Shown: positions 30,931 through 42,338 of the stretch, piece by piece | How the letters are laid out: each line of letters opens with the position of its first letter | Numbering within the stretch: the first letter of the stretch is position 1 | NCBI GenBank assembly: GCA_033398695.1 | Contig: CM065804.1 | Coordinates: 52,731,501-52,795,500 of the forward strand | DNA from: Orobanche coerulescens | Taxonomy: Eukaryota > Streptophyta > Magnoliopsida > Lamiales > Orobanchaceae | Direction: 5' to 3' | Length of the DNA: 64,000 nt | Notes under the pieces: model-generated | What the model was told of the DNA's origin: nothing | Seen by the model: the letters and a program-made list of their open reading frames with translations, nothing else | Databases searched by the model: none | Made by a program: the position numbers and the translations under genes

Positions 30931-32766
30931 ACCATGGCCACAGGTATCGTTTATGTTTTATCTCATCCAGTTAGGGTGCTTTTTTATTCCGGTGCTTCTC
31001 ATTCTTTCATCTCTTTAGATTGTATGCGTCGCTTGAATATTGAGTGTTTGTCCGCTTGTGAAACCTTTGTGGTTAAAATGCCTATTGGGGATAGAATCGT
31101 GGGGAATAAGAAAGTTAAAGATTGTCCGGTGTTAATCTCAGAAAAAGTGTGGCTTTCGAATTTGATCGTCGTGGATATCGTTGATGAAGATTTGATCGTC
31201 GGTGAAGACTAGCTTGATAGATACCGGAGCGGTAATGAATTATCATACGAAGGTCATATCGATGTTGGCCGAAGATGGCACCGAGCATTTATTTATGGGG
31301 CATAAGAGGGGATGTCAGAAATTCATAATTAGCGCCATGAAGGCGTCAAAACTTATTAGAGAAGGCTGTGTTGGGTATTGGTGTTATGCCGTGAAAGTAA
31401 AGGATGGGAAAGTCGAACTTTCCTCGATTCCTGTAGTAAATGAATTCCCGGATGTTTCTCCAGATTATTTACCGGGTCTACCACCGGAGCGTGAGGTTGA
31501 GTTTACAATTGATTTAGAATCAAGTGCGACCCCGATTTCTAAGGCACCGCACTATATGGCACCTTCAGAAATGCAGGAGTTGAAAAGACAGTTGGGAGAG
31601 TTGTTGGATAAGAGGTATATTAGACCTAGCGCTTCACCTTGGGGTGCGCCGGTCTTGTTCGTAAGAAAGAAAGATTATTCACTGCATTTGTGTATCGATT
31701 ATCGGGAGCTAAACAAAGTGACCATTAAGAATAAATAGCCTTTGCTGCGTATCGATGATTTATTTGATCAATTATAGGGAGCTGCGATGTTCTCGAAAAT
31801 CGACTTGAGGTCTGGGTACTATCAGCTTCGGATAAAGGAATCCGACATTCCTAAAACCGCTTTCTGTACAAGGTACGGGCATTATGAGTTTGTGGTTATG
31901 CCTTTTGGATTAACCAACGCAACGGCAATATTTATGCAGTTGATGAATAAGATATTTATTGAGCATCTTGATAATTGTGTACTCATCTTCATCGAAGATA
32001 TTTTGGTCTATTCTCGTGATGATGCAGAACACGCTCGGCATTTGCGATTAGTGTTGGAAATTTTTGAGGACTCAGCATCTTTATGCAAAATTTTCTAAGT
32101 GTGAATTTTGGTTGGGAGTAGTTACGGTTCTCGGACATGTGATTTCAGCAGAAGGGGTCCGAGTAGATCCCCATAAGATTGAGGTAGTGTTAGATTGGGC
32201 ACCACCTAAGAACGTAAAGGAAGTTCGTAGATTTTTGGGTCTGGCTGGGTATTATCGAAGGTTCGTTGAGGGGTTCTCTAAACTTGCTCGACCACTTACT
32301 CAATTACTCCAGAAGTCCGAAAAGTTCCAATGGATTTAAGAGAGACAACAGAGTTTTGAAGAACTGAAAAAGCGTTTGACTACCGTGTCAGTTTTAGCCC
32401 TGCCCCAGGGAATCTATGGGTATTCGGTTTATTGTGATGCATCAATACAAGGACTTAGGTGCGTACTCCTGCAGCATGATAAGACTATAGCCTATGCTTC
32501 ACGACAACTTAAACCGTATGAGTTGAATTATCCCACCCATGATTTGGAATTAGCTGCTGTAGTGTTTGCACTGAAGATTTGGCGTCACTACTTGTACAGT
32601 TCTTCATGTTGAATTTATACCGACCATAAAAGCCTAAAATACATTTTTAGTCAGAAGGAACTGAATATGAGACAGCGTCGTTGGTTGGAGTTGATAAAGG
32701 ATTATGACTTGGAAATCCTTTACCATCCAGGAAAGGCCAATGTTGTAGCTAACGTGTTGAGCCGAA
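30931..32766 (+). pseudogene. Gypsy-3 protease, reverse transcriptase and RNase H (active sites changed)
   Basis: The protease active-site Asp is Tyr at 30985-30987 (FYSGASHSFIS). Reverse transcriptase landmarks are clear ([42 protein letters not shown]), but the catalytic FIDD reads FIED, with Glu at 31994-31996. Stops occur at 31736-31738 and several later sites, and a frameshift lies near 32080. RNase H runs 32376-32760 ([25 protein letters not shown]) with a TGA near 32610, and the normally conserved ADALSRK reads ANVLSRK. Confidence 0.85.
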
Positions 32767-34309
32767 AATCAGTATCACTTCAGATTCTTGAGGTCCTCAC
32801 ACCTCAAGTGAAGATCAGACAAGAGTTGATTGAGCAGGGAGTCGAAGTATGGATCCACCGAATTCAGGGTCAAATGTGTACTCTCGAGATTACTTCGTCC
32901 TTGGTTGATGACGTCAAGGAGAAACAGAGGAATAACCCAATGTTCGTCCAACTGAAGGTGGATGTGGAGAAGGGGAAAGCCCCTGTTTTTATGATCCACA
33001 AGGGAAGGCTTTGTGTTCCGAATAATTCCAAGTTGAGACAAAGAATACTCTGAGAAGCCCATGCTATACCTTACTTAATCCATCCGGGAACGTGTAAGAT
33101 GTACATAGATCTTAAGAGAAATTTTTGGTGGAATAATATGAAGAGAGATGTCACCGAGTTTGTATAACGGTGTTTGACAAGTCAACAAGTCAAAATTGAA
33201 CATCAACGGCCCGCCGGACTATTGAAGTCTCTTCCTATTCCCGAATGGAAGTGGGAAGATATTACCATGGATTTCATTACTGGGATGCCGAGGACAAAGA
33301 CTGGAATGAATATGATTTGGTCATTGTTGACCGATTGACTAAGTCGACACACTTTCTTGGCATTAAGGATACTTGGGGACTGGAGCAATTGTCTTGGATA
33401 TTTATATCCGAGATCTTGAGATTGTACGGTACGCCAAAGTCTATTGTCTCCGATCCAGATGATCGTTTTGTGTCGTATTTTTGGAAATCGGTCCATCGAG
33501 CTTTGGGCACCGAGTTGAGATTGAGTACTTCTTTTCATCCACAGTCCGATGGTCAGACTAAACGAACGATCCAGACATTGGAATATATGTTGCGGGCGTG
33601 TGCCCTGTACTGGAGTAGCGATTGGGAAATGCACCTGTCGTTGATCGAGTTCACTTACAATAATACTTGGCATGCGTTGATCAAAATGGCACTTTTCAAG
33701 GCATTATATGGTAGGCGGTGTAGATCCCCACTTTGTTGGGATGAAGCTTCAGAATTAGTTAGGACGGAGCCTGATATGTTGATGGAAATTAAAGAGAAGA
33801 TCTCTATCATCCGAGATAGATTGTTGACTGCTCAGAGTGGACAAAAATCCTACGCTGGCAGTCGTTGTCGGCCCATAGAATTTGATGTGGGAGATCATGT
33901 CCTACTCAAGGTATCACCGACGAAAGGAGTCTACAGGTTCGGGAAGAAGGGCAAGCTTACCCCGAGGTATATTGGACCATTTCAGATTCTCGACAGAGTT
34001 GGTGAGTTGGCCTATCGGTTGGCGTTACCTCCAGCCCTTAGCCACGTTCACAATGTATTTCACGTTTCTCAGATGAGAAGATACGTTCCAGACCCGAGTC
34101 ATATCATTGATTATGGGGATATCGAGATAGCAGATGACGTCACATTTGAAGAGAGGCCAGTGACGGTCCTGGAGCATCGTGCAAAGCAACTCCGGCACAA
34201 AACTATTCCATTAGTTAAAGTACAGTGGTCGAGGCACGGAGTCGAAGAAGCAACATGGGAAATCAAAGAGAGCATGCGTGCTAGATACCCGGAGCTATTC
34301 ATTTCTTAA
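32767..34309 (+). pseudogene. Gypsy-3 integrase and chromodomain-like tail (dead)
   Basis: The zinc-domain Cys pair reads CLTSQQV (second Cys lost), with a stop just before it near 33166. MDFI is kept near 33269. The second catalytic region reads SDPDDRF. The third catalytic residue is Lys instead of Glu at 33560-33562 (SDGQTKRTIQ). A frameshift sits near 33320. The C-terminal half from 33328 is otherwise open to 34309 and ends with VEEATWEIKESM. Several changes are G-to-A or C-to-T, as expected from decay of methylated DNA. Confidence 0.85.
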
Positions 34310-34332
34310 GTTTCGGGATGAAACTTTCTTTT

Positions 34333-34344
34333 AGAAGGGGAGGA
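34333..34344 (+). other. Gypsy-3 polypurine tract
   Basis: AGAAGGGGAGGA abuts the TG start of the LTR at 34345. Confidence 0.85.
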
Positions 34345-34526
34345 TGTAATACCCATACTATTTGTAAATTTTCCATTTTGGTGCTCCTATATTTTGACAC
34401 TTGTTGTAAGTGACTAGTGAGTTGGTGTTGATTTTGGAGTTCATATTATTTGGAATTTACTTCTTCTTGTTCGGATCGTTGCTGCATTGGATTTTCGATG
34501 TGATTCTATCACCTGTGCATAAGGTG

Positions 34527-34936
34527 TAGCACATGCTACATTCCCTTCATAGCGCACGCTATTTGAGTATTAATAGCGCACGCAATCTATCAACAGTAAC
34601 GCACGCTACTAGTGTATTTGAGGCAGACAGTCCAGAAAGGTACTGGACTGGAATCAAGATTCGTAGCGCATGCTATGTGTCGAAGATAGCGCACGCTAGC
34701 TATATTTGTAGCGCGTGCTAAGGCTTGATCATGGCAGAGAACAGTAGGTTCTGGACTTCAATTTCTGGGCACCAACAATCAGGTAGCGCACGCTAACTCT
34801 AGGCTAGCGCACGCTAAGGAGAGACGTTAGCGCACGCCAGAGTATTCGTAGCGCACGTTAATGATTCAGACAAAGGCAACTGGACTGCCCGGTGAACCCA
34901 TTAGCGCGCGCTATTCTCAGAGATTAGCGCACGCTA
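34527..34936 (+). promoter_or_regulatory. Thirteen-copy phased dodecamer array in the Gypsy-3 LTR
   Basis: Starts: 34527, 34550, 34574, 34597; 34664, 34687, 34709; 34784, 34805, 34828, 34849; 34902, 34925. Steps within groups are 21-24, mainly 23; the first tetrad has the same 23-24-23 steps as the first tetrad of Gypsy-2. The last copy ends 12 bp before the TATA box. Some copies have decayed (CGCAAT, CACGCC), but position is kept. Confidence 0.78.
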
Positions 34937-34948
34937 ATACCCATTTTG

Positions 34949-34956
34949 TATAAATA
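34949..34956 (+). promoter_or_regulatory. TATA box of the Gypsy-3 LTR
   Basis: TATAAATA starts 24 bp after the last dodecamer start, the same distance as in the other gypsy LTRs. Confidence 0.65.
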
Positions 34957-35561
34957 GGACACTTCAGCCCCTAATTCGTCATTTTTTTGTTCTCCTTCCT
35001 TGGGCGATTTTGGGTTATTTTGGGCAATTTGTGAATATCTCTACGAGATATCATCATCCATCAACATCCTCAAGCTTCTAGTTAGGATTATTCAACTTCT
35101 AATCATCTCCACCACTCCAAATTGAGGTAAACTTCGCTTAACCCTAGATTTTCAGGATTTGGGGATTTTCTTTCCGATCTCTTCGATCCAGCTTATTGTT
35201 ATGGTGGAATATATCGAGTATGAATTATCTACCTTGGATACATGTTTTTCCTATGGATTTATTGGTATATTTCCGGTATTATTGAGTATTTGGGATGGTT
35301 GATTGTGATTCACCATCTAAGAGTTTTATTTCCGGAATACATGTATCGTGGGTAGTAATTTCGGGTGGATTCCAACTTATTTTCATACCGATGGATTATT
35401 GACGGTTGATTACAAACTTGCCTTGGTTCAGAGTTGTCGATTCCTTCAACCTTGGTACCTTGTTGTCCGTACCCTTTTCTCTCATCCAGGCAAGTGATTC
35501 TTGTGAAAGTTATATTCTTAAATGTGAAAAGTAATGCATGAGTGTGAGAGTTATATTCGTT

Positions 35562-35690
35562 CACTCCGAGAGGGCCTGACGAGGCCGAGGAGGGATCCGC
35601 GTATTGTCGGGTCCGTGAACATTTGGGTTAGCCACTCCGAGAGGGCCTGATGAGGTCGAGGAGGAATTCGCGCATTGTCGGGTCCACAAT
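35562..35690 (+). repeat. About 71-bp tandem repeat in the Gypsy-3 LTR
   Basis: CACTCCGAGAGGGCCTGA starts at 35562 and again at 35633; both units end in a TTGTCGGGTCC block. It lies in the same part of the LTR as the Gypsy-1 tandem repeat but is unrelated in sequence. Confidence 0.8.
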
Positions 35691-36226
35691 TAATCACGGA
35701 GAAATTGTCACTATTGAGATATATATTTGGATAATTGCATTTCCGGAAAATTATTATCATGGCTTTGAAATTGGTGCATGTGCTTTTGCGTGTAAGATGT
35801 GACCTTTCACTTGTTATACTTCCTCTAATCCCTCTCATGTGGGGAAAACTATTTTCTTGTATTTCAGGTTCAAAGGATCCAAATGAGCGAGTACCGGGGC
35901 GATACGATTATGAAGCGAGGCATGATACTATGGCTAATCGTGTTCTCTTTATTTTTAGCATTGTCCTTTTGGACCGTTTTATCCTTGTATTAATAGATGG
36001 TACTCGAGTACTATAGGAGTTCCTTTCCCGGATGATGTATACCTTTCTTGTATTTTCTTGTGATCTTTGATGCTGTTTGGTTGGAGCTTCCTTGTCTGTC
36101 TCGGATTTATTGTTCCTATGTGGATATTGTGAAATTGGATGTGTAATGTGTAAAAATTAGCCTAGTGGGTCCCAGGCAGGGATTCAAGGTGCTGTAATAT
36201 TCTCTGAAAATCTCGGGAGTGTTACA

Positions 36227-37368
36227 CTTGTCCCCGAGACTGAACAAGTCGCACAATCTTCCGAAGCACCTGCTCCCGAAGCACCTGGTGTAGAAGAGCC
36301 CGCTGAAGATGCTCATGCATCTCCCACCTCTGCTCACTTAAAATCAGATTCTGATGATGGATTATTGCCTGACAACAGACCACGACGCCCTCGTCTTAAT
36401 GTGGTTCTCCGTCAACTCAATAATCCTGAGGATTCCAAAATAGCGCACCCTGGCTCCCCACGCACCAAGGCCCGCATCGAGAAACTCCATGCAATCGTCT
36501 GACAGAACGTGTTCCTATAGGATGCCGTGAAGGCACTGTTTGACGTTGGTAAAAAAACTTGATTGGATGCGAGGAACTCTCTGGTCTGAAAAATGAAATC
36601 ACCAACGTCGAGAATGCATTCCGCCTAATGCCTAATACATTGTGGCAAGCGCTTAATCAGCTGAAAGTGCATCAGGAGAGAATCCTTCGGCAAGAACAAG
36701 AAAATCTCATGATTGCCGAGGCAAAGACGGTTTAAGCCCTTAAGTTGAACGGAACCAGGTTGACAGACCATGATCATAAGGTAGATGACATGTCTCTGGT
36801 GCTCGGTACTCTAGTTCATAAAATTTCAAGTCTGGAGACCAAAGAGGATGAAACTATGAAGATCTTATAGGAGATTCATACTAAGGTCACAGATCTTGAT
36901 GATGCCAAAAAGGGGGAGGAAGCCAAAGAGGCAGGCCGGCAATGGAGGATGGAGAGAGAAAGAGAGATCGATGCTGCTCTAGAAGAAAGTGTTGCTGCTG
37001 TGATAGGCCGTCTGGCCATGCCTACAAGAGGATACAGGGAATCTGGTTCTCGACCAGAGTTCCAAGATCCCAACATACCCTGGAAGAACAACGTGCGAAA
37101 GCCTTCCGAGATTTTGCTACCCATAGACCGACAGCCTTCAGCCGATGAACTGAAGAACTGGAAGAAAAACCAATTGATGAGATACTTCTGTACACTCATC
37201 TGGGAATCTCCCCTGTTCAACAAATTTAAAATGCTGCAGGATACTGCGAATGAGTTCTCGAGGCTGTTAGCAGATGGAAAGCTCCCATTGCAAATGCATA
37301 TAAAGTCAAGGCATCAAAAAGGTGATCGGATCACTCACTCTGAAGACTGGATACTTGCCTACGATTAA
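36227..37368 (+). pseudogene. SIRE-B third ORF after pol (env-like position), decayed
   Basis: The left part is Glu/Pro/Ala-rich (APEAPGVEEP) with a basic patch (RPRRPRL). From about 36600 one reading frame runs to the stop at 37366-37368, interrupted by in-frame TAA at 36733-36735 and TAG at 36868-36870. Both are single C-to-T changes away from Gln codons. The middle (HKVDDMSLVLGTLVHKISSLET and following) has heptad-like spacing compatible with a coiled coil, followed by a charged EREREIDAALEES stretch. No RNase H, protease or membrane segment was seen. Sireviruses are known to carry an extra ORF here, sometimes called env-like; assignment is by position only. Confidence 0.5.
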
Positions 37369-37959
37369 TCTCCTGAAGGAAGAGGCATATATCAGGATCG
37401 AGGCAGTGACTCGCTAGTCAATTGGTGGAAGGGAACCGAACATGATCCTAACAAAAGACCTTGGAGGCATTCACAGTACAGGAGTTGACCTATCTGTATT
37501 TTTGCTGTATTTTTTTCTTCTATAGGCTTATCATCGCACTATGTTTTTTCTTTCTTTCAAGCATTGTAATTTTCCTGATTATTATCAATAAAATTCAATT
37601 TGTCTTGAAAGATTACAGCTTGTAATCTAAGCTTACTGTTTTACTATCTATTTACGAAGTTGTTACAACATTCGAACAAGTACAAAACTTGTTAAGTCTT
37701 AAGCTGTAAGAACTTGTCTGCGAACAGTTCATAGGTTAAGTTGTATTCAACCTAGATCATAATGTAATATTGTGTCTACGCGCCAATCATAAGTTTAAGT
37801 TGTAATACACAGTAATGTAGGATTCTTCATTTAGAACTTGCTTGCGAGCAGTTCACTTTCTAGACTAAGTATTGAAGATCAGATCATTCAGACAAAAGAC
37901 TCGATGACTTCCTCTCTGTATCCAGATGAAATCATCTAGAGAAGGGTTTTGGCGTTATC
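37369..37959 (+). other. SIRE-B non-coding region before the 3' LTR
   Basis: Aligns with 14360-14900 of SIRE-A. No coding content was found. Conservation between two old copies reflects common origin. Confidence 0.7.
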
Positions 37960-37972
37960 AAAAGGTGGGAAA
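37960..37972 (+). other. SIRE-B polypurine tract
   Basis: AAAAGGTGGGAAA precedes the LTR start at 37974. It is a decayed version of the SIRE-A tract. Confidence 0.7.
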
Positions 37973-37973
37973 T

Positions 37974-38695
37974 TATTGGGATAAACATTCCGGTTTTCAT
38001 AATTGCCAACATACAGCAAGTAGTCTCAAAGAAGATTGTAATTGTTGGGATAAATATTCCTCATGGAAGCTGTTAGAACTTGTGATACAGCCCAAGCATA
38101 CAACAAAGAGATCGTCCGACAGTCTATCCTACAGAGCCATCCTCATACAGCAAAAGAAGAAATACGTTAGATACAGTATGCATGCTGAAGGTGTTTTACT
38201 TAAGAAAAGTAAAACACATCCAACAAGACTGCATATTATTATGCTTTAAACCGTTGTGAGATAAAAATTGTTTATTCATAAAGTATTCATGGTTAAAGTA
38301 GCATTTATTGCTGATAGGACAGCATTTAATGCAGATGGAGAGAGACAAGTCTGAACACTGAAGAGTATTTAATGCGGAGATAGAAAGCATGTCTGAAGCA
38401 TTAAATGCGATCGGCTTTAATTCAAACTTTCATCAGCCGCCTATCAAGAGTCAGATGTCAACATCACACCAACCAACAACGGCTTCATTTATAACGGATA
38501 CATTTTCCAAGGTTATAACTACCTCCAAGACAGAGGACTTAAACACACGAAGAACACAAGTTATTCAATATCGCGAAAGCTCTGACAGATCACTCTGACA
38601 TTTCTAACGATTACAACATAGTATATTTCGTGAGCATATATCAAGTATTCAAGCAAAGAAATATACAAGTCCTCAATGCAGAAATCACAGCATAC
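37974..38695 (+). repeat. SIRE-B 3' LTR, left part
   Basis: Starts TATTGGGATAAAC and aligns with the SIRE-A LTR (shared GTAAAACACATCCAACA and TTATTCATAAAGTATTCA blocks). It ends in CATAC (38691-38695), the left copy of the Copia-2a target duplication. Confidence 0.85.
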
Positions 38696-40228
38696 TATTA
38701 GGAGTATGCCCTCGAATGCCACACAGAGGATGTTGAGTGAGGGCATTTTACTTGTTATTATATATATCGTTATCAAAAGGCAATTGTATGTTTCTTTATT
38801 TACTGGTAGTCACTGGTATTCCTAACTCGTAAATATATATATATATATATATATAAACTAGTCCGTGTATTTGAGAGCAAAACATTCCACTCCTTATTGG
38901 ATAAGGGGAACGGCACTGGAAAGGTTTATGGCTCAAATACTTAATCGTTCGCAAGTCGATGAAACTTGACTGGTCGTTAAGTTTATGTGAAGACATATAT
39001 GACGTGTTCTTTGACTTGGAGAGTGCATGTCGAACACTAATGGTTAGGGGAGCACACGTTATAGGTATGCTAATTAGATTAGTATACTCAAACCAACTCA
39101 CCCTTGATTCGTCACACGGATTTCACTCCGGGACAATCAATGACAGAATTGAAAGGTTGTGATAGGTATTCGTGAACCTTCGACTTGAGGATTTAGTAGG
39201 GATGTACATGTGACATTAAGATTTTTATTAGACTAGTTCGACCCAGAAAACTAGAAGGTGGGGGTCAACCTCGACGTGCATCTTAACGGGCAAGTAGCAG
39301 GTTCCACTAAATACCAAGATAGGATTCTTTCTCCTGTTAGTGAAGGGGTATATGTCCTATGAGGTTATTAGCATATGAGATCATAAGTCTTTGACCAAAG
39401 CATTAGAGCTAGTTGTATTGGATACACGAGAGCTCAGTGATCTCGGTTTGCATTAACTCATGCATAGCGTCAAGTACAGATAGGGTTTGACTGATCGTGA
39501 CCCTATAACTTGATCGGTACATTTGAAAGAAGGGTTTATACGTATACTGGTATTCATGACAGAATGGTTTTTGAATGATCCAAATCATTCGTTCTCAGTT
39601 GGGGTACAGTGTAGGCCGCCAGGCTGGCTAGGTGGTACTACTACTCTTTGGTTCCTCCCATTACTAACTGAGACGGATCTACCGACTCGCGCAATAGGAT
39701 TGACGACGGAATGAATCGAGCTTATTCTCTCTTTATAAATATTAGATATTGGATATCTAATTTATTGGACATTGGATGTCTAATTAATTTTGGGACATTG
39801 GATGTCTAAATTAATTTATTCGATAAAATAATTTACGGCCTAATGAATTAAATAAATTACTGGGTGATTAATTTAATTCATGAATATAATTCTTTCTCGG
39901 AGAAATTAATTATATTATTTTATATTTGATATGATTAATTAATTGGATTAATTAATTGATATAAATACATCGGAACGGAATTGGAGTTTATCTGATTGGA
40001 CTCTCGGGAGTCCGAAACGAACCGAACCCGTCCTGTTTTTCTAGATGGTTGGCCCCTCTTCCTCCCACCTACATTAGTCTTTGTCTTCACCTTGATAGGT
40101 GGAAGACCAAAGATATTGAGATATTTGATATCTCATATAATATGTAAAAGATGATTTGGTGTTGAATGCGTATATAGAAGTGAAGACTTCATTACTCTCC
40201 CTTACAACTTTGAGATTCATGGTTCAAA

Positions 40229-40271
<43 letters not shown>

Positions 40272-40734
40272 GTTTTAGTCCAAGTCCTCATTTTCTTCTT
40301 CATGTTCTTGAGTTTTCTTGGAGAAAAATCGAGAGATCATTGAGAGAAAGTGGGTTATACACTTAGAGTGTTATAATCATAATAGAAATATTCCATCACT
40401 CGATTCTAGCCGTAAACTTGGAGGTTAATTGGGTAGTCATCGTTCCGTCCGCTTCTCCGACGCGTGGCAAGTAGAGACGCGGTGTTTTCGGTGTTGGATC
40501 ATTCAAGAGCTTGATGAATCGGATTCGTGGGAAGACCATCCAAAGCCTCGGGAATCGTATTCGAGGAGTGCGCCATTTAATCAACGGACTACAAGGGTAT
40601 GATTTCGTATCTTCCTTTATTTTCCTTTTATATTCGTATATACGTAGCTTGATCGATCCTCGTAGGGATTCGAATCGAATTAGATTCGTGTTTTGATTCC
40701 GTTGCGCCTTTGTTTTGGGCACCGAATCCCAACA
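38696..40734 (+). repeat. Copia-2a 5' LTR
   Basis: Starts TATTAGGAGTATGCCC (TG mutated to TA) and ends GAATCCCAACA. It contains (AT)n at 38832-38855, a TATA box TATAAATA at 39960-39967 and (GA)n at 40233-40268. GGACATTGGATGTCTAA is duplicated near 39767 and 39792. The primer site follows directly. Confidence 0.93.
40233..40268 (+). repeat. (GA)n microsatellite in the Copia-2a 5' LTR
   Basis: An uninterrupted GA run lies downstream of the TATA box in the putative leader. The 3' LTR has a TA run plus a GA run at the same place. Confidence 0.95.
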
Positions 40735-40735
40735 G

Positions 40736-40747
40736 TGGTATCGGAGC
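40736..40747 (+). other. Copia-2a primer binding site
   Basis: TGGTATCGGAGC lies one base after the LTR end. It is the initiator tRNA-Met complement with one mismatch. Confidence 0.85.
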
Positions 40748-42338
40748 GTAGGTCTTGCAATTGTATATACGATATTTAGCATTTGGAATGCTTGATTGGA
40801 TGGTGAATGATTTGGAATCGTTTATAGTCATAATCGTGGTGTATGTTTTTCGTTCGTTGTAGTTATATTTTTCGTAAATTTATGTCTAAATATAAATCTT
40901 TATTTATGGGAAATATGATTTATATTGAAGATATGAATGTTGAAAAATATAGATATTAGATATCCGATCGATTATCGAGCCCCGAATTGCCGTTGGACGG
41001 CCCGGGAATGGATCGAAAGACGGGGGCCGCAGCCGAGGGCATAAGGGGATGCGGCCCAGGGCTGTTGCCAGCCCCTGCCATGCTTTCTGCATAGGGGGCC
41101 GTGGCCCAGGGGTTAGGGGGCCGCGGCCCAGGGCTGTTGGGCAGGCCCTGCTTGCTGCTCGATGTGTTTCGGGCGCGGTCCATCCCCTTTCGACCTATTT
41201 CGGGCTCGTTTTCTCTGTATATTCCATAAAATTAATCTCCCGTGTACTGATTGATTAGAATACTTGTGATTGACCGAATTACTTTGAACGTTTTCATATT
41301 ACCGATTGTGTGAATTGATTGGATCAATTCTATTTATTGTTGTTTATATATTGGTTGGATCAATATCTCTATGCAATACGTGTATTTAGTATTTATTCGA
41401 TGAATGCTTTTGAATGGGGATGTGGTTCATGGACTTAGTTTTGAATCGTTCGGTTTTATTCGATTGGGTTGTAAAGGCCGTTTTGAGCCCATTTATTTTA
41501 CTAGAAATATTTGTATCTAGGATGCAATTTTTCAATGTAAAATTTATATGTAATGACGAAGACTGGGGGAAGATCCATTCGAGAATACGAAGATTCAAGA
41601 CCGAAGACTTGTAATTAGATTACGACGTTTTGTTCTAGGAATGGTCCATGAACTACATATTGGTAGCAACTAGGTTGTGAATGTTTATTCATATGGTATG
41701 AATGCTGCAAACGCGCTTAAATGAATTAATGTGCAAAGTGTAAAATTAATCGTGAAAATTCTCCCATGACAAATTATTAAGTTTAAAAGGTTTCAAGGTT
41801 TTCCTTCCCTCCATCGAGCTTTCGAAAAAATCAAATCCAAACCGGATGTGCAATGCTTCCGACTTATCGGGGTAGTCATTCGGGGAGGATGGATAAATTA
41901 CCGAGAGCGCATTGGATGCCTTCGGTTGGAACAAATTTTATCCCTAGAAACCTGTTCGGTTGCCGGATAAGATTCAATTCTGAAACTGATTTGCGTCGAT
42001 GGTATAAACTTAACTTGTTCACGAACCATAGAAACTGTATAGGCTGAGGGAAGTGAACAAGGGGAAAAACAAGACCAAATCATCCATTAGATGGGTCGGT
42101 GTTGGACACCATTTTATGAAAATTAATAGACTAGAAACCTGTTCGGTTGCCCTCTATTAAAATTTATAAAGAATTCGATCACCACTATGAAGATATTGCG
42201 AACAATACTTCTGGATTTTCACATGTGGTTGTGTTATTCCGATAAAATTAGTGGGAGCTGGAATAATAGAATAGAATAGACCTTAATTCTATACTCAGAC
42301 CATAACTGAACGAGTCACTAATTAATCTGTCATACTTA
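40748..42338 (+). other. Copia-2a untranslated leader
   Basis: About 1.6 kb between primer site and gag has no supportable ORF. A GC-rich segment at 40978-41180 with repeated GGGGGCCGxGGCCCAGGG stands out from the AT-rich remainder. AGAAACCTGTTCGGTTGCC is duplicated at 41947 and 42131. Confidence 0.7.

Larger units (their letters stand above)
29640..36226 (+). mobile_element. Gypsy-3, 5'-truncated Ty3/gypsy chromovirus
   Basis: Gag, pol and the 3' LTR are present, but there is no 5' LTR or primer site. Many stops, frameshifts and active-site substitutions mark it as the oldest of the three gypsy copies. The left limit (about 29640) is where recognisable gag begins. The 3' LTR abuts SIRE-B sequence at 36227, so Gypsy-3 was probably inserted into SIRE-B before the left part of both was lost. 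Confidence 0.85.
34345..36226 (+). repeat. Gypsy-3 3' LTR
   Basis: It begins TGTAATACCC and ends GAGTGTTACA, the ends shared by the three gypsy elements. At 1.88 kb it is shorter than the LTRs of the other two. It contains a dodecamer array, a TATA box and a 71-bp tandem repeat. SIRE-B sequence follows directly at 36227. Confidence 0.92.

Noticed and set aside
36876..37223. 115-codon minus ORF
   Set aside because: Antisense to the SIRE-B third ORF, whose plus-strand frame has the more protein-like composition and heptad pattern.
38832..38855. (AT)n run as a regulatory element
   Set aside because: A simple microsatellite, of variable length between LTR copies; the likely TATA box is at 39960.
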